Shown: piece by piece, positions 34,247 to 43,010 of the stretch
Position numbering within the stretch: position 1 is the stretch's first letter
How the letters are laid out: the number at the start of each line of letters is the position of its first letter
Origin: Mycolicibacterium frederiksbergense
Lineage (GTDB): Bacteria; Actinomycetota; Actinomycetes; Mycobacteriales; Mycobacteriaceae
Direction of reading: 5' to 3'
Length of the DNA: 64,000 nucleotides
Assembly: GCF_029893345.1 (NCBI RefSeq)
Contig: NZ_JARXVE010000001.1
Span: 744,001-808,000, forward strand
Program-made: the position numbers and the translations under genes
Notes under the pieces: model-generated
Seen by the model: the letters and a program-made list of their open reading frames with translations, nothing else
Databases searched by the model: none
Told to the model about the DNA's origin: nothing

Positions 34247-34903
34247 TCACTCGGTACGATCGACAGAGAACGTCGGCGCGTCGAAGAAATTTCGCAATGC
34301 GGATCGGTCACCCGTGATGTCGACAAGTGCCGCAACGCTATCGAGGGACAACAGGCCCACCGCGAGCCCCAGAACAAGCTGCGCCTCGGCAGTCAGCACC
34401 GCATCAAGCTGACGCCCGTCGGGGCGTTCGACGTCAATACCGGACTCGGTCGCGCGCAGTTGGACCATGACGCCGTCCACAACGATTCCGACGGCCACGC
34501 GTTGCTCAACAGGCCGGCGCCGTTCAAGCACGGCGGGAAGTGCCACCAGAAGGCCTTCTGGACGGAATTCGTCACCTTCGGGCCCGCGAATCATCAGCGG
34601 CGTCGACCAGCGGATCAGCGCGTTGATGGGCTCGCGCAGCTGCAGACCCCACGGGGTTAGCGCATACGCGATCGCGTTGCTGTCATCAGACAATCGCCGC
34701 TCGACCACACCAGCGGATTCCAAATCGCGGAGTCGGTCGGTCAGCAGATTCGTCGCGATACCCGACAGCCCCTCTCTCAGCTCGCCGAACCGCGCAGGCC
34801 CAATCAACAGCTCGCGGACGATCAACAGATTCCAGCGGTCGCCCACCACATCCAGGGCCCGAGCTAGTCCGCAGTACTGACCGTAGTCTCGACTCATCAC
34901 CAT
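34247..34903 (-). CDS. HxlR-family winged-helix regulator
   Basis: A 218-residue regulator. The HxlR domain is at the N-terminus: YGQYCGLARALDVVGDRWNL, then LIGPARFGELREGLSGIATN, with the usual Cys near residue 11. A C-terminal SCP2-like extension (about residues 120-210) may bind a hydrophobic ligand. It is divergent from the haloalkane-dehalogenase-like gene, with 58 bp between starts, and is its probable regulator. Confidence 0.88.
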   Translation of the reverse strand: MVMSRDYGQYCGLARALDVVGDRWNLLIVRELLIGPARFGELREGLSGIATNLLTDRLRDLESAGVVERRLSDDSNAIAYALTPWGLQLREPINALIRWSTPLMIRGPEGDEFRPEGLLVALPAVLERRRPVEQRVAVGIVVDGVMVQLRATESGIDVERPDGRQLDAVLTAEAQLVLGLAVGLLSLDSVAALVDITGDRSALRNFFDAPTFSVDRTE

Positions 34904-34961
34904 CTACTTGCTAATTTAAACCACGCTTGCTTTTGTCAGCATACATGCCGAGGGGATTGCC

Positions 34962-35840
34962 ATGACAGTTGCGGAAAGACCCGCGTGGGTCGACGACGAG
35001 TTGTTCCCGTTCGAGAGCCGATTCATCGATATCGACGGGCACCAGACCCACTACATCGATGAAGGATCAGGCCCGACGCTGCTGTTCCTGCATGGCAACC
35101 CAACCTGGTCGTTCGACTACAGCAAGGTCATCGCATCGTTGCGGAGCGAGTTCCGTTGTATTGCAGTGGATTATCCAGGATTCGGGCTATCGACAGCAGC
35201 GCCGGGATACCGGTACCTGCCCACCGAACATGCCCAGGTGATAGGCAAGTTTGTGGACGCACTCGCGCTGAGCCAGGTCACTCTAGTGGGCCATGACTGG
35301 GGCGGGCCGATCGGGCTGGCAGCTGCGCAACGACGTCCTGAGACTTTTAGTCGACTGGTGCTGACCAATACGTGGGCCTGGCCGGTCGGCGACACGATCG
35401 TCCAGATCATGTCCCACGTCATGGGCAGCCCGATCGGACGGCTGCTAATCCGCCAGCTCAATCTGTTCGTTAATGTGATGATCCCCGTTGGGCACCGGCT
35501 GACCAAGCCCACAGTCGAGCAGATGGCCCACTACCAAAAGGCTCTCAACAGCCCTGCACGGCGGGAAGCCTCGGCAGTCTTTCCCCGCGAAATCACCGCC
35601 AGCCGCGCCTTTCTCAGCGAAATCGACGCTGGACTGCCCGACATCGCAGCGCTGCCGACGCTGATCATCTGGGGCGACGCAGATTTCGCCTTCGGAAACA
35701 CCGAACTGCAGCGGTGGGAGCAGACTTTCACCGATCACCAGACCGTCGTCATCAAGGGCGCAGGTCACTTCGTCCCTTCTGATGCTCCCGAACAGTTCGC
35801 GGCGGCAGTCCGCGACTGGCACCGTTCGTCGGTGTCATGA
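34962..35840 (+). CDS. Haloalkane dehalogenase-like alpha/beta hydrolase
   Basis: A 292-residue enzyme with the haloalkane dehalogenase layout. HGNPTWS at 44-50 supplies the halide-binding Asn46, and GHDWGG supplies the nucleophile Asp112 with the halide-stabilising Trp113 beside it. IIWGDAD marks the acid-residue strand, and GAGHFVPSDAPEQ holds the catalytic His. The Asp nucleophile separates it from esterases (Ser), though epoxide hydrolases also use Asp. Mycobacteria carry several such enzymes. It is probably controlled by the divergent HxlR protein. Confidence 0.85.
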   Translation: MTVAERPAWVDDELFPFESRFIDIDGHQTHYIDEGSGPTLLFLHGNPTWSFDYSKVIASLRSEFRCIAVDYPGFGLSTAAPGYRYLPTEHAQVIGKFVDALALSQVTLVGHDWGGPIGLAAAQRRPETFSRLVLTNTWAWPVGDTIVQIMSHVMGSPIGRLLIRQLNLFVNVMIPVGHRLTKPTVEQMAHYQKALNSPARREASAVFPREITASRAFLSEIDAGLPDIAALPTLIIWGDADFAFGNTELQRWEQTFTDHQTVVIKGAGHFVPSDAPEQFAAAVRDWHRSSVS

Positions 35841-35921
35841 TGTCCGCCGACCTGACCGCTCATCAGAGCACTATGCGCCGGAAGGTCGGGGTCCTGGCCG
35901 CGGTTTACGTGGCGGTCCTTG

Positions 35922-35945
35922 AGGGTTACCAGTAGAAGCCGCCAT
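35922..35945 (+). repeat. Dispersed repeat, copy G (left part only)
   Basis: GAGGGTTACCAGTAGAAG, then GCCGCC; the right palindrome is missing. A lone right end (copy H) lies about 300 bp further on, so the two may be halves of one interrupted copy. Between them I see no gene. Confidence 0.55.
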
Positions 35946-36235
35946 ATTCTAAACTCTATTGATAGACACCGCCTTTCGGGTTACTGCCCGGTCCGCCGAC
36001 CTGCGGACTAGCCCCTGGCCTATGCGACATCTAGAGCACGACCCAATTCTCTGACGGAAATGCCGCAAGATTTGAGACCGCTCACGCACAGCCGTCTCAC
36101 ACGTGCTGGCGTATTCAAAGGCCCTCCCTGCCAGATCAATTGAGACCGGACGGTTGCTTAGACTGTAAGTAACTAAATACTATTGTGTACCAATTTGTTT
36201 CGAAGCGTCCGGCATCGTCGGAACGGCCGGGATAA

Positions 36236-36253
36236 TGCATCTGATGAATCAGA
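36236..36253 (+). repeat. Dispersed repeat, copy H (right palindrome only)
   Basis: GCATCTGATGAATCAG matches the right arm of the repeat. The left arm is absent here. Confidence 0.5.
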
Positions 36254-36396
36254 TAGGCCGCTGGGTGCACTTGTTCGCTGTCGATCGACCACTGCTTCCG
36301 CGGGATGCCCATCATCGCCAAGGTGGCACCACTGGCGCATGATTCTGGTCGAGATCGCCTGCAGGCATTGAACATCGAGTAGCAGATACGCCGTCA

Positions 36397-36852
36397 TCAT
36401 CGAGATTCAGAAAGACTCCTGGAACGATGATCGCCGCTGCGCTCATCGACCATTCGCGGAAATAGAGGTGCTCCCCGCAGCGGGCGGTAGTCAGCGGCGG
36501 CAAAGGCTGCTGCGGCTGCCGATATCAACGCCAGGATGAGAGCCGGCCGGCGGCTGGCGTGAGCAGGGAAGTCGTAAAACAGCAGCCAGGCCAGCGTCAC
36601 TGTGGTGATTACGCCAAGACCATCAGTCGCGCCGATAATCGAAACGTCCGGCCGGTTTAGGCCGATCTGTCCGCCGGTGATCGCGGTGGTCAACGCACAC
36701 ACGGCTAAGGCCACGCAGAGCGGAAAAGTGAGCTTCCACAACCCCCACGCGATGCGATCGGCGTCCTGAACCTGGGCCCACGGCAGAAATAATGCGACGA
36801 CCATCGACGCGCCAGCTGCGCCGCAGACCAGCCGTCGAAGCAATGTAGTCAT
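36397..36852 (-). CDS. Four-helix membrane protein, hypothetical
   Basis: A 151-residue integral membrane protein with four predicted helices (near residues 10-26, 42-60, 74-92 and 103-122) and a charged, probably cytoplasmic tail (DYRPLRGAPLFPRM). No family is recognised. It is divergent from an XRE regulator gene 85 bp away. Two palindromes lie in the shared promoter. Confidence 0.6.
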   Translation of the reverse strand: MTTLLRRLVCGAAGASMVVALFLPWAQVQDADRIAWGLWKLTFPLCVALAVCALTTAITGGQIGLNRPDVSIIGATDGLGVITTVTLAWLLFYDFPAHASRRPALILALISAAAAAFAAADYRPLRGAPLFPRMVDERSGDHRSRSLSESR

Positions 36853-36877
36853 TCGTCCTCCTAACGGTCCTACCAGT

Positions 36878-36922
36878 GATCGTCACGATCAGAGGTCGTG
36901 CTGTCGATTACCTAGAGGTAAT
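36878..36922. promoter_or_regulatory. Two palindromes between divergent genes
   Basis: GATCGT-C-ACGATC at 36878-36890 and ATTACC-TAGA-GGTAAT at 36907-36922 lie between the membrane-protein gene and the XRE regulator. Either could be the XRE operator. Confidence 0.5.
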
Positions 36923-36937
36923 GGAGTAGCGAACCCG

Positions 36938-37765
36938 ATGCGGCTACAGTCGGTGCGAATGGCAACCACCAGCTCCGCTCCTCAGGTTGGGCCGCTGCTG
37001 CGGGAGTGGCGGCAACGGCGTCGGCTGACCCAGCTAGAGCTCGCGCTCGACGCGGGCGTATCGGCGCGCCATCTGAGTTTCGTCGAGACCGGCCGCTCCA
37101 AGCCCGGGCGCGACATGCTGCTGCGCCTCGGAGAGCGGCTCGAGATCCCGTTCCGCGAACGCAACCGGCTACTGCTCGCCGCTGGACATGCTCCAGCATT
37201 CCCCGAGCACCAGTTCGGCGCACCCGAACTCGCTCCGATCCGCGAAGCGCTGGAGCGGATTCTGAAAAGTCACGAACCGTATCCGGCGGTCGTCTTCGAC
37301 CGTCACTGGAACCTGGTCGCCGCAAACGCCGCCATACAACCCCTCATCGCGACCATCGATCCCGCCCTGCTAAACCCGCCCGTCAACGTCCTCCGCGTCG
37401 GCTTGGAATTGATTCCGCAAATCATCAACGCCCACGACGTCATGGCCTACTTTCGTGATCGTATTCAGCGCCAGCTCGCCACCACTGCCGACAAGCAGCT
37501 CGCGCAGCTCCTGGAGGAGTTTGAGAACTACATACCCCGCGAAGGCCACGGTGCGGCAAGCGAATCCGACTTCGCGCAGAGTCTCGGTCCAGTCAGAGTC
37601 CAGGCACCCGACGGCGGCGAGTGGTCGTTCTTTGGCATGTTCGGCACATTCGACATGCCGTTCGAGGTCACGATTTCCGAATTGGCCATCGAGTTGCTCT
37701 TTCCCGCCGATCGCACGACTGCCGTTGCGTTTGAATCGCTTGCTCGAGAACGCGAAGAGAGCTAG
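36938..37765 (+). CDS. XRE-family regulator with MmyB-like ligand domain
   Basis: A 275-residue regulator. The HTH_31/XRE domain (REWRQRRRLTQLELALDAGV, then SARHLSFVETGRSKPGRDML) is followed by an MmyB-like PAS-type ligand domain with EPYPAVVFDRHWNLVAANAA and FEVTISELAIELLFPADR. Related actinobacterial regulators bind fatty acyl ligands. ATG 36959 (MATTSSAP) is an alternative start. It is followed directly by cytochrome P450 debris that it may once have regulated. Confidence 0.85.
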   Translation: MRLQSVRMATTSSAPQVGPLLREWRQRRRLTQLELALDAGVSARHLSFVETGRSKPGRDMLLRLGERLEIPFRERNRLLLAAGHAPAFPEHQFGAPELAPIREALERILKSHEPYPAVVFDRHWNLVAANAAIQPLIATIDPALLNPPVNVLRVGLELIPQIINAHDVMAYFRDRIQRQLATTADKQLAQLLEEFENYIPREGHGAASESDFAQSLGPVRVQAPDGGEWSFFGMFGTFDMPFEVTISELAIELLFPADRTTAVAFESLAREREES

Positions 37766-37814
37766 ACGGACCCAGCTCGCCTGTTGCGCCAAACCACTGG
37801 CCTCTCTAACCAAC

Positions 37815-38204
37815 CGGGGCTCCCATCACCGGAGCTTTCAGCGGGCTGCTGCGCCTGGACTCCCCCGTCCAAGCCACCGCACGCACCGCGATCACCGACC
37901 ACTGCATCGACGGCGTCGATATCAGCCGCGGCTAAAGTGTCGTGGTCTGTCTGGCCGCAGCCAACCGCGACCCCAGACCTACGAGCATCCAAACCGCTAC
38001 ACGCCCAGCCGTTCCGGACCACCACCACTGACCTTCGGTCACGGCGCGCACTACTGCCTCGGCGCCACCCTGGCCCGACTGGAATCCACTGCCGCTCTAC
38101 GACACATCCAGTGCCGCGGGCCCGAACTCGCCGCCACGCCGAGGTGGCGCGACAACGCCGCTATCCGCGGACCCCTGAGCATCCCGGCCGTCCTCACCAA
38201 ATGA
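37815..38204 (+). pseudogene. Cytochrome P450, 3' remnant
   Basis: The C-terminal third of a bacterial P450. One frame reads LLRLDSPVQATARTAI through DGVDISRG to a stop codon, then SVVVCLAAANRDP. Another frame continues YEHPNRYTPSR, PPPLTFGHGAHYCLGATLAR (heme-ligand Cys in the FGHGAHYCLG motif) and a normal end at TAA 38202. There is at least one stop, one frameshift and a deletion of the residues between NRDP and the heme loop. The I-helix and N-terminal half are absent. Confidence 0.85.
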
Positions 38205-38362
38205 ACACGGCTGCGAGTGACGGACCGTCGATCGCGGCACCATCAATACGCAGTTAATCCTTGTCTTCACTGAACGACCAGCGATACCCCACCGTTGGAT
38301 AGTTCTTTACAGACCCTCATGACCGTAGGTTGCTACATGCGCGGGCGAGGCAAGGTAATCAC

Positions 38363-39361
38363 TTAGTGCGGGGCGGAGGCGAATCGGTCAAGCAGCCACG
38401 AATTGATGTCATCGAGCGCCGATTGGGCCATGGCCGTTGGATGTCCAGTGAACCCATGGGGCGACTCAGGATAGATCCGTATGTCAGCGTCGTTGCCGGC
38501 CGCGCAGAGCCGACTGGCCATCGCGAGGTTGTCTTCCAACAGCACGTCCTTCGCCCCGACCACCATCAGGATCGGCGGCAGTCCGTGCAGGTCACCGTAG
38601 ACCGGCGAGATATCCGAGACCGTGCGGTCCGCCACGTGGCCCACGTAGGCCTCAAGGAAGTATTCATCCGCGATATGGCGACCGGCGGGAGTCTGAGCGC
38701 TTAGGTCGAAGGTCCCGAATTGCAGCGCAACGCCATCAATTTCGTCCACGTCACCGCTGTCCCGAAGTCGCAGCAGTGTGGTCATGGCCAGTGTCGCACC
38801 AGCTGACCGCCCCCCGATTACCAGTCGCGATGACCCGAAGCGGGCCTGGGCGTCTGCGACGAGCCAGCGCGCAACGGATTCACAGTCATTAGGTGCAGCT
38901 GGCCACGGGTGTTCGGGCGCCAGCCGGTAATCGACGCTGACCACGGCGATGTTCAGGGCGGCGGCAAGCTCGTGATTGCGCACGTCATCTCGTGCGGCGC
39001 AGTCCATATAGAACCCGCCGCCGTGGATGTCCATATAGACGCCTCGCGGTGCAACATTGGCGGGGGTGAAGATCCGGACGGGAACTTGAACTTGATCAGC
39101 CTGCACGATGTCGACACTCGCCGATGGATCCGACGGAGCCGCGACAGCTCTTGCGGACCTGACTTTTATCAACTCCTCGACAGTGCGCGGGCCGCGTCCG
39201 GCTGGCCTCACGGCGTAGAAACGCCGGGCATCATCGACTATCTCTGCAGACACGTCGACCAGCAGATCCTCGGCCCTGACCACAGACCCTCCATTCGACC
39301 ATCCGATACTGCCAGGCAACGTCAGCAAATTATGAACCAAGGCCCTCCCCACAGGATGCAC
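38363..39361 (-). CDS. Alpha/beta hydrolase, hormone-sensitive-lipase family
   Basis: An esterase of the HSL/LipN type. HGGGFYMD forms the oxyanion hole, GGRSAGAT holds the nucleophilic Ser (GxSxG), GAKDVLLEDN the acid and SPHGFTGH the His. The annotated 332 residues include an N-terminal stretch that may not be translated; GTG or ATG codons about 25-28 residues in would give the more typical length. Short-chain carboxylester hydrolysis is likely. Repeat copy I lies in the gap to the divergent hydrolase gene. Confidence 0.87.
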   Translation of the reverse strand: MHPVGRALVHNLLTLPGSIGWSNGGSVVRAEDLLVDVSAEIVDDARRFYAVRPAGRGPRTVEELIKVRSARAVAAPSDPSASVDIVQADQVQVPVRIFTPANVAPRGVYMDIHGGGFYMDCAARDDVRNHELAAALNIAVVSVDYRLAPEHPWPAAPNDCESVARWLVADAQARFGSSRLVIGGRSAGATLAMTTLLRLRDSGDVDEIDGVALQFGTFDLSAQTPAGRHIADEYFLEAYVGHVADRTVSDISPVYGDLHGLPPILMVVGAKDVLLEDNLAMASRLCAAGNDADIRIYPESPHGFTGHPTAMAQSALDDINSWLLDRFASAPH

Positions 39362-39440
39362 TCAACACCTTACTTAGATCGTGACTAGGGTTTCGGCCCC
39401 TCCCCGGCGGGTGCACGCCAGGTTTGCCCTCCGCGCACGG

Positions 39441-39508
39441 GAGGAATACGGCGGAATCGAATATGGCGGGTTACCAGTACGATCCATCGTTTTCATCGGA
39501 TGAATCAG
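39441..39508 (+). repeat. Dispersed repeat, copy I (complete)
   Basis: Complete copy with core CGATCCATCGT. It lies between two divergent hydrolase genes, so the repeat is not simply a 3'-end feature. Confidence 0.88.
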
Positions 39509-39659
39509 CTCCTCCGTTTGCGAACGGCCCCCCGCCGCCCGCATCAGACTGATTGGGCCAAGGCACATAGCGGACGCCCCGAATCTGTTCCTTGACTGGT
39601 CACAGACGCCCCACTTACCGTGACCTCAACGGTTGCGTCGGCGCGGCGATGGGTGGCAT

Positions 39660-40553
39660 ATGGGCTTATCGGATGGCGGCTTCAGGAACGCTACTGAACG
39701 GCAACGCTATTTGGCCGTCTACGACGAGGTGCGGGCGCTGAGTCCGCGGCCCGATGTCGAACTCGACGTTCCGACGGACTTCGGGGACGTTCGGGTGTAT
39801 CAGCACGGGCCCGACGGCGGTACGCCCCTTGTACTGATACACGGATTCTTCCTGACCTCGGCCATGTGGTGGGAGCAAGTCGCGGGCCTGACAGGCGATT
39901 TCACCGTCTACACGCTAGATATGCTGGGCCAGCCAGGGGCGAGCATCCAAACGAAAGCCATGTCCAAACCTGCAGATTGCGCACGCAGCATTGACGCGGT
40001 GCTGCAGAACCTCAACCTACGAGACGTGCATCTGGTGGGACATTCCTACGGCGGTTGGCTCGCCACCCACACCGCAGCGGCGGCGCCGAGCCGACTCAGA
40101 ACGCTCACGCTCATCGATCCCGCGCATACAGTGGCTCGACTCTCCCCTCAGTTCTGGCGAAGTCTCGCGCTGCTCCTAACGCACCCCCGTTCCGCAAGAG
40201 CCAGTCGCGCAGCGGCATGGGTGACGGGGCACCCCAAGCCAGGCAGTTCCATCGATATGCTGACTCGGCTCTTTCTCGCCGGTTTCGCTGCCTTCGGCCC
40301 ACCTCATCGAACTGCTCCGCTGCTCTTTGCTCCCGATCGCCTTCTACGTTCAGTGCACCTGCCAGTCCAAGTTCTGTTGGCGGGAAACACGATTCATGAC
40401 TCTGACAAGGCAATCAACCGGATGCAATCAGTGGTACCGACGTGGCGACACCACCTCTGGCCTCATGCCTCTCATTCGCTCCCTGCAGAGGCTCCTGACG
40501 AAGTGAACGCTCGCATCCGTAACTTCGTGCTCGAGCACGGCACGGGTGCATAA
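39660..40553 (+). CDS. Alpha/beta hydrolase
   Basis: A 297-residue alpha/beta-fold hydrolase from ATG 39660 (MGLSDGGFRNATERQRYLAV). It has VLIHGFFLTSAMWWEQV (oxyanion region), VGHSYGGWLATH with the Ser nucleophile, and HASHSLPAEAPDEV with the catalytic His. The acid residue is not in the usual AGxxD position (VLLAGNTIHDSD), so the Asp may be one of the next two residues. Substrate unknown. Confidence 0.82.
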   Translation: MGLSDGGFRNATERQRYLAVYDEVRALSPRPDVELDVPTDFGDVRVYQHGPDGGTPLVLIHGFFLTSAMWWEQVAGLTGDFTVYTLDMLGQPGASIQTKAMSKPADCARSIDAVLQNLNLRDVHLVGHSYGGWLATHTAAAAPSRLRTLTLIDPAHTVARLSPQFWRSLALLLTHPRSARASRAAAWVTGHPKPGSSIDMLTRLFLAGFAAFGPPHRTAPLLFAPDRLLRSVHLPVQVLLAGNTIHDSDKAINRMQSVVPTWRHHLWPHASHSLPAEAPDEVNARIRNFVLEHGTGA

Positions 40554-40631
40554 CCAAAGGGCAAAGGTCGCAGGCCATCCGGAATCGAACAGCGATTATC
40601 CCCCTGGGTCCCAAACCCTTTAGTCCAAACT

Positions 40632-40655
40632 AGGCCGTTTTCATCCGATGAATCA
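40632..40655 (+). repeat. Dispersed repeat, copy J (right arm)
   Basis: AGGCCGTTTTCATCCGATG followed by AATCACGG; the left arm is not recognisable. It lies between the hydrolase and grpB-like genes. Confidence 0.65.
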
Positions 40656-40720
40656 CGGCCTCCCCCGCCTGCAGCGGTAAGCCCTCGCCCGGCATGGCGT
40701 CAGCGGGATGGGTGCCGTGT

Positions 40721-41263
40721 TCAACAGGGCGCGGTGCGCGGCTGCAGCTGGAGTCCATGCATAGACAGCACTTCGGCCACGAATTCGGTCTTAGCCGCCG
40801 TGTAGGCGTTTCGGTTGCCTCGATGCTCTTGAGCTAGAGCTGTTTTCAGTGCGGCATACCGGTGGCGGACGTCGGCATGCGCACGAAGATGGTCTCGGAA
40901 GGCCAGCAACTCGTGTAGATGTGGATCGTCGTGCGGTATTAGGTATAGGTGGTGCGTTCGAGCGTCTGGCCGTGGATGTAGGAACCATAACCGCCACGTT
41001 TGATTCGGGTCGTCGGCCCAGTAGCACCATGTTCGCTGTTCGAGAACGGAGACCGCTGCCCTTGCCTCGTGCAGCGCCGTCACCGGAGCCGCGATGTCGA
41101 TGATTGGCTTCGCCGCTAGCCCGGGCACCGAGGTCGAGCCGACGTGCTCGATTGCACTCTGCAACCAGGGCTCCAGCAGGTGACTCAGTTCGTCACGCTG
41201 CTCGTCAAATTTGTGCGGCCACGTTGGATCGTATTCAACGACCTCAACGGGCATATCCCCCAT
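40721..41263 (-). CDS. GrpB family protein
   Basis: A 180-residue GrpB/DUF4269-type nucleotidyltransferase-fold protein. Family landmarks are VEVVEYDPTWPHKFDEQRDE at the N-terminus, AIEHVGSTSVPGLAAKPIID (the GSTSVPGL active-site-like loop) and HHLYLIPHDDPHLHELLAFR. GrpB-type proteins are small and of uncertain role, sometimes fused to dephospho-CoA kinase. Monocistronic. Confidence 0.9.
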   Translation of the reverse strand: MGDMPVEVVEYDPTWPHKFDEQRDELSHLLEPWLQSAIEHVGSTSVPGLAAKPIIDIAAPVTALHEARAAVSVLEQRTWCYWADDPNQTWRLWFLHPRPDARTHHLYLIPHDDPHLHELLAFRDHLRAHADVRHRYAALKTALAQEHRGNRNAYTAAKTEFVAEVLSMHGLQLQPRTAPC

Positions 41264-41696
41264 AGGCCCAGGCTACGTTCCGGCGCTTCTGGCTGCTGTT
41301 GATCAGACGTAAGGGGCTACGAGGGCGTCAGACAGGCTGCCGTGGTCACGGAAACACATAGAACATCTGCTTCAGCGTCTGAGGGTGGCGCGTTACGTCC
41401 AGGCGGCAACGCGGTTTTGGGCGAACAACGTGCCGAGACCGCGAAGGCCGAAGGGAAATCGTGCATGTGGCCTTCCCGGCTCACCTAGAGCGACGCCCGG
41501 ACCACATCGGGTGTTTCGTTGCGGCGCCTGTGCTGCTGTCGAGGTGAAGTACGACGGGCAACACGGGGGTGGGCGGAGGATCGAAGATTTATCGAGGTAC
41601 GCTAACTACTCTTCGATAGATTGCTAGTCCGGGCAGTTCGGCAGCAACAGTCGCGATGCATCATCGGTGCGTCCTAGATCGGGAAAGAGTGGCCTA
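41264..41696. other. Intergenic region without recognised gene
   Basis: A short open frame near 41385-41627 has no convincing coding character. The string GGGCGTCAGACAGGCTGC near 41327 also occurs, with one change, upstream of the GMC gene. Otherwise I see nothing in it. Confidence 0.35.
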
Positions 41697-42488
41697 ATGA
41701 GCTCGATCGAGACAGTCATCGCCAGCGACGGTGTGACGATTGGTTGTCATACCGCGGGGCAAGGACCGCCTCTACTGCTCGTGCACGGCGGGGGCGGCGA
41801 TCATTCACGGTGGACGAATCTGCTTGGCCAGCTGAATGAGCGCTTTACCACCTACGCGATGGATCGCCGAGGCCGAGGTGCCAGCAGCGACGGCACGGGC
41901 ATGTACGACATCGAAGCCGAATTCAACGACATCGCGGCTGTCATTGACGCGATCGGTAGCCCCGTCGACGTGCTCGCCCACTCATTCGGCGCGTTGTGCG
42001 CGTTGGAGGCGACCCTGAGGACGCCGCATGTTCGCCGCCTCGCACTATATGAGCCACCGCTGCCCGTCGGTGTCGACTTCTACCCGGCGGGTTTCGTCGA
42101 GCACCTCAGCAATCTGCTCGACGCTGGCGATCGAGACGGATTAGTGGCGGCAATGTTCACCCAAACCGGTACCCGAGCAAGTGATTTGGCAACAATGCGG
42201 GATCTTCCCGTTTGGCGCAGGCGAGTTGATGCTGCGCATACGATTCCACGTGAGATGCAGGCGATATCCGGGGTTTATCAACCGGACTTCGGCAGATTCG
42301 CGCGCATTACCGTACCGGTCATGCTGCTGCTCGGCAGCGACAGTCCGCAGCCATTGAAATTGGCCACCGAATGCCTGTACAAAGTACTGCCTGACGTCAG
42401 AGAGGTGGTTCTGAACGGTCAGGCGCATTTCGCGATGGATACGGCTCCCGATATGTTCCTGCGGGAGATACTCACGTTCTTCGAATGA
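41697..42488 (+). CDS. Alpha/beta hydrolase
   Basis: A 263-residue hydrolase from ATG 41697 (MSSIETVIASDGVTIGCHTA). It has LLLVHGGGGDHSRWTNLLGQ, MDRRGRGASSDG, and VDVLAHSFGALCALEA with the nucleophile Ser in AHSFG. LLLGSDSPQ marks the acid strand, and GQAHFAMDTAPD holds the His. The family includes non-haem peroxidase-like and small-ester hydrolases. It stands alone in front of repeat copy K. Confidence 0.85.
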   Translation: MSSIETVIASDGVTIGCHTAGQGPPLLLVHGGGGDHSRWTNLLGQLNERFTTYAMDRRGRGASSDGTGMYDIEAEFNDIAAVIDAIGSPVDVLAHSFGALCALEATLRTPHVRRLALYEPPLPVGVDFYPAGFVEHLSNLLDAGDRDGLVAAMFTQTGTRASDLATMRDLPVWRRRVDAAHTIPREMQAISGVYQPDFGRFARITVPVMLLLGSDSPQPLKLATECLYKVLPDVREVVLNGQAHFAMDTAPDMFLREILTFFE

Positions 42489-42724
42489 ACCACTGGTTGA
42501 CCGCACTAACAGAACATTCGGGCCACACGAGAGCCTTGCAGGTCGTCGACATCCCATCGCCCGAACCGACCGCCGCCCAAGGAGACGAGCTCCTCAAACG
42601 CCGCTGCACCTTGGCAAGTTGAGAACGGACGTCCTTCGCACGGATGAGGTCATCGAAGTGTGGGCGATCTACAACTACCTGCGGGTGTGCGGGCACTCGT
42701 CGTCGACGTCGGCGAGACTCTCGT

Positions 42725-42768
42725 TGGGTTACCAGTAAAGCGCTCCGCCTTCATCTGATGAATGATCT
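42725..42768 (+). repeat. Dispersed repeat, copy K
   Basis: GGGTTACCAGTA, core AAGCGCTCCGC, palindrome TTCATCTGATGAATGATC. The far-left arm is absent. Its 3' flank (TCAGTGCCGGTCGGCC) is shared with copy L at 45.26 kb. Confidence 0.8.
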
Positions 42769-42818
42769 CAGTGCCGGTCGGCCATGTCCGGTCTCACAAC
42801 CGTGGACCAACAACAACG

Positions 42819-42990
42819 ATCACCGAGACCCATCCGCGTTCTCGGGGCACCTACGGCCGCCGACGAGTCCGCGCGGCGCTGCTGGCCGACTAAGAGATGA
42901 ACGTCAACCTCAAGCTGGTCAACTCCATCATGAGCGAGCACGGTCTGTGTAACCTGCCGCGCCCAGGGCGGCGAGAACCCAACCAGATCG
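42819..42990 (+). pseudogene. IS3-family transposase (OrfB) fragment with stop
   Basis: One frame reads ITETHPRSRGTYGRRRVRAA, then LLAD, a TAA stop at 42891, EMNVNLKLVNSIMSEHGLC and NLPRPG. The SRGTYGxRRVxAxL...IMxxHGL pattern is the N-terminal helper part of IS3-type OrfB, before the DDE core. No DDE domain or orfA is present. It lies 50 bp after repeat copy K. Confidence 0.7.
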
Positions 42991-43010
42991 GTGTCGATAC
43001 CCCGGTTGGC

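Noticed and set aside
40565..40640. A possible minus-strand tRNA 3' end (TTCGATTCCGG-like string)
   Set aside because: The T-stem does not pair, and no anticodon arm or acceptor stem can be formed around it.
25199..41340. A shared GGGCG-n-CAGACAGGCTGC string at about 25209 and 41327
   Set aside because: Under 25 bp with no extended similarity; could be chance in GC-rich DNA.
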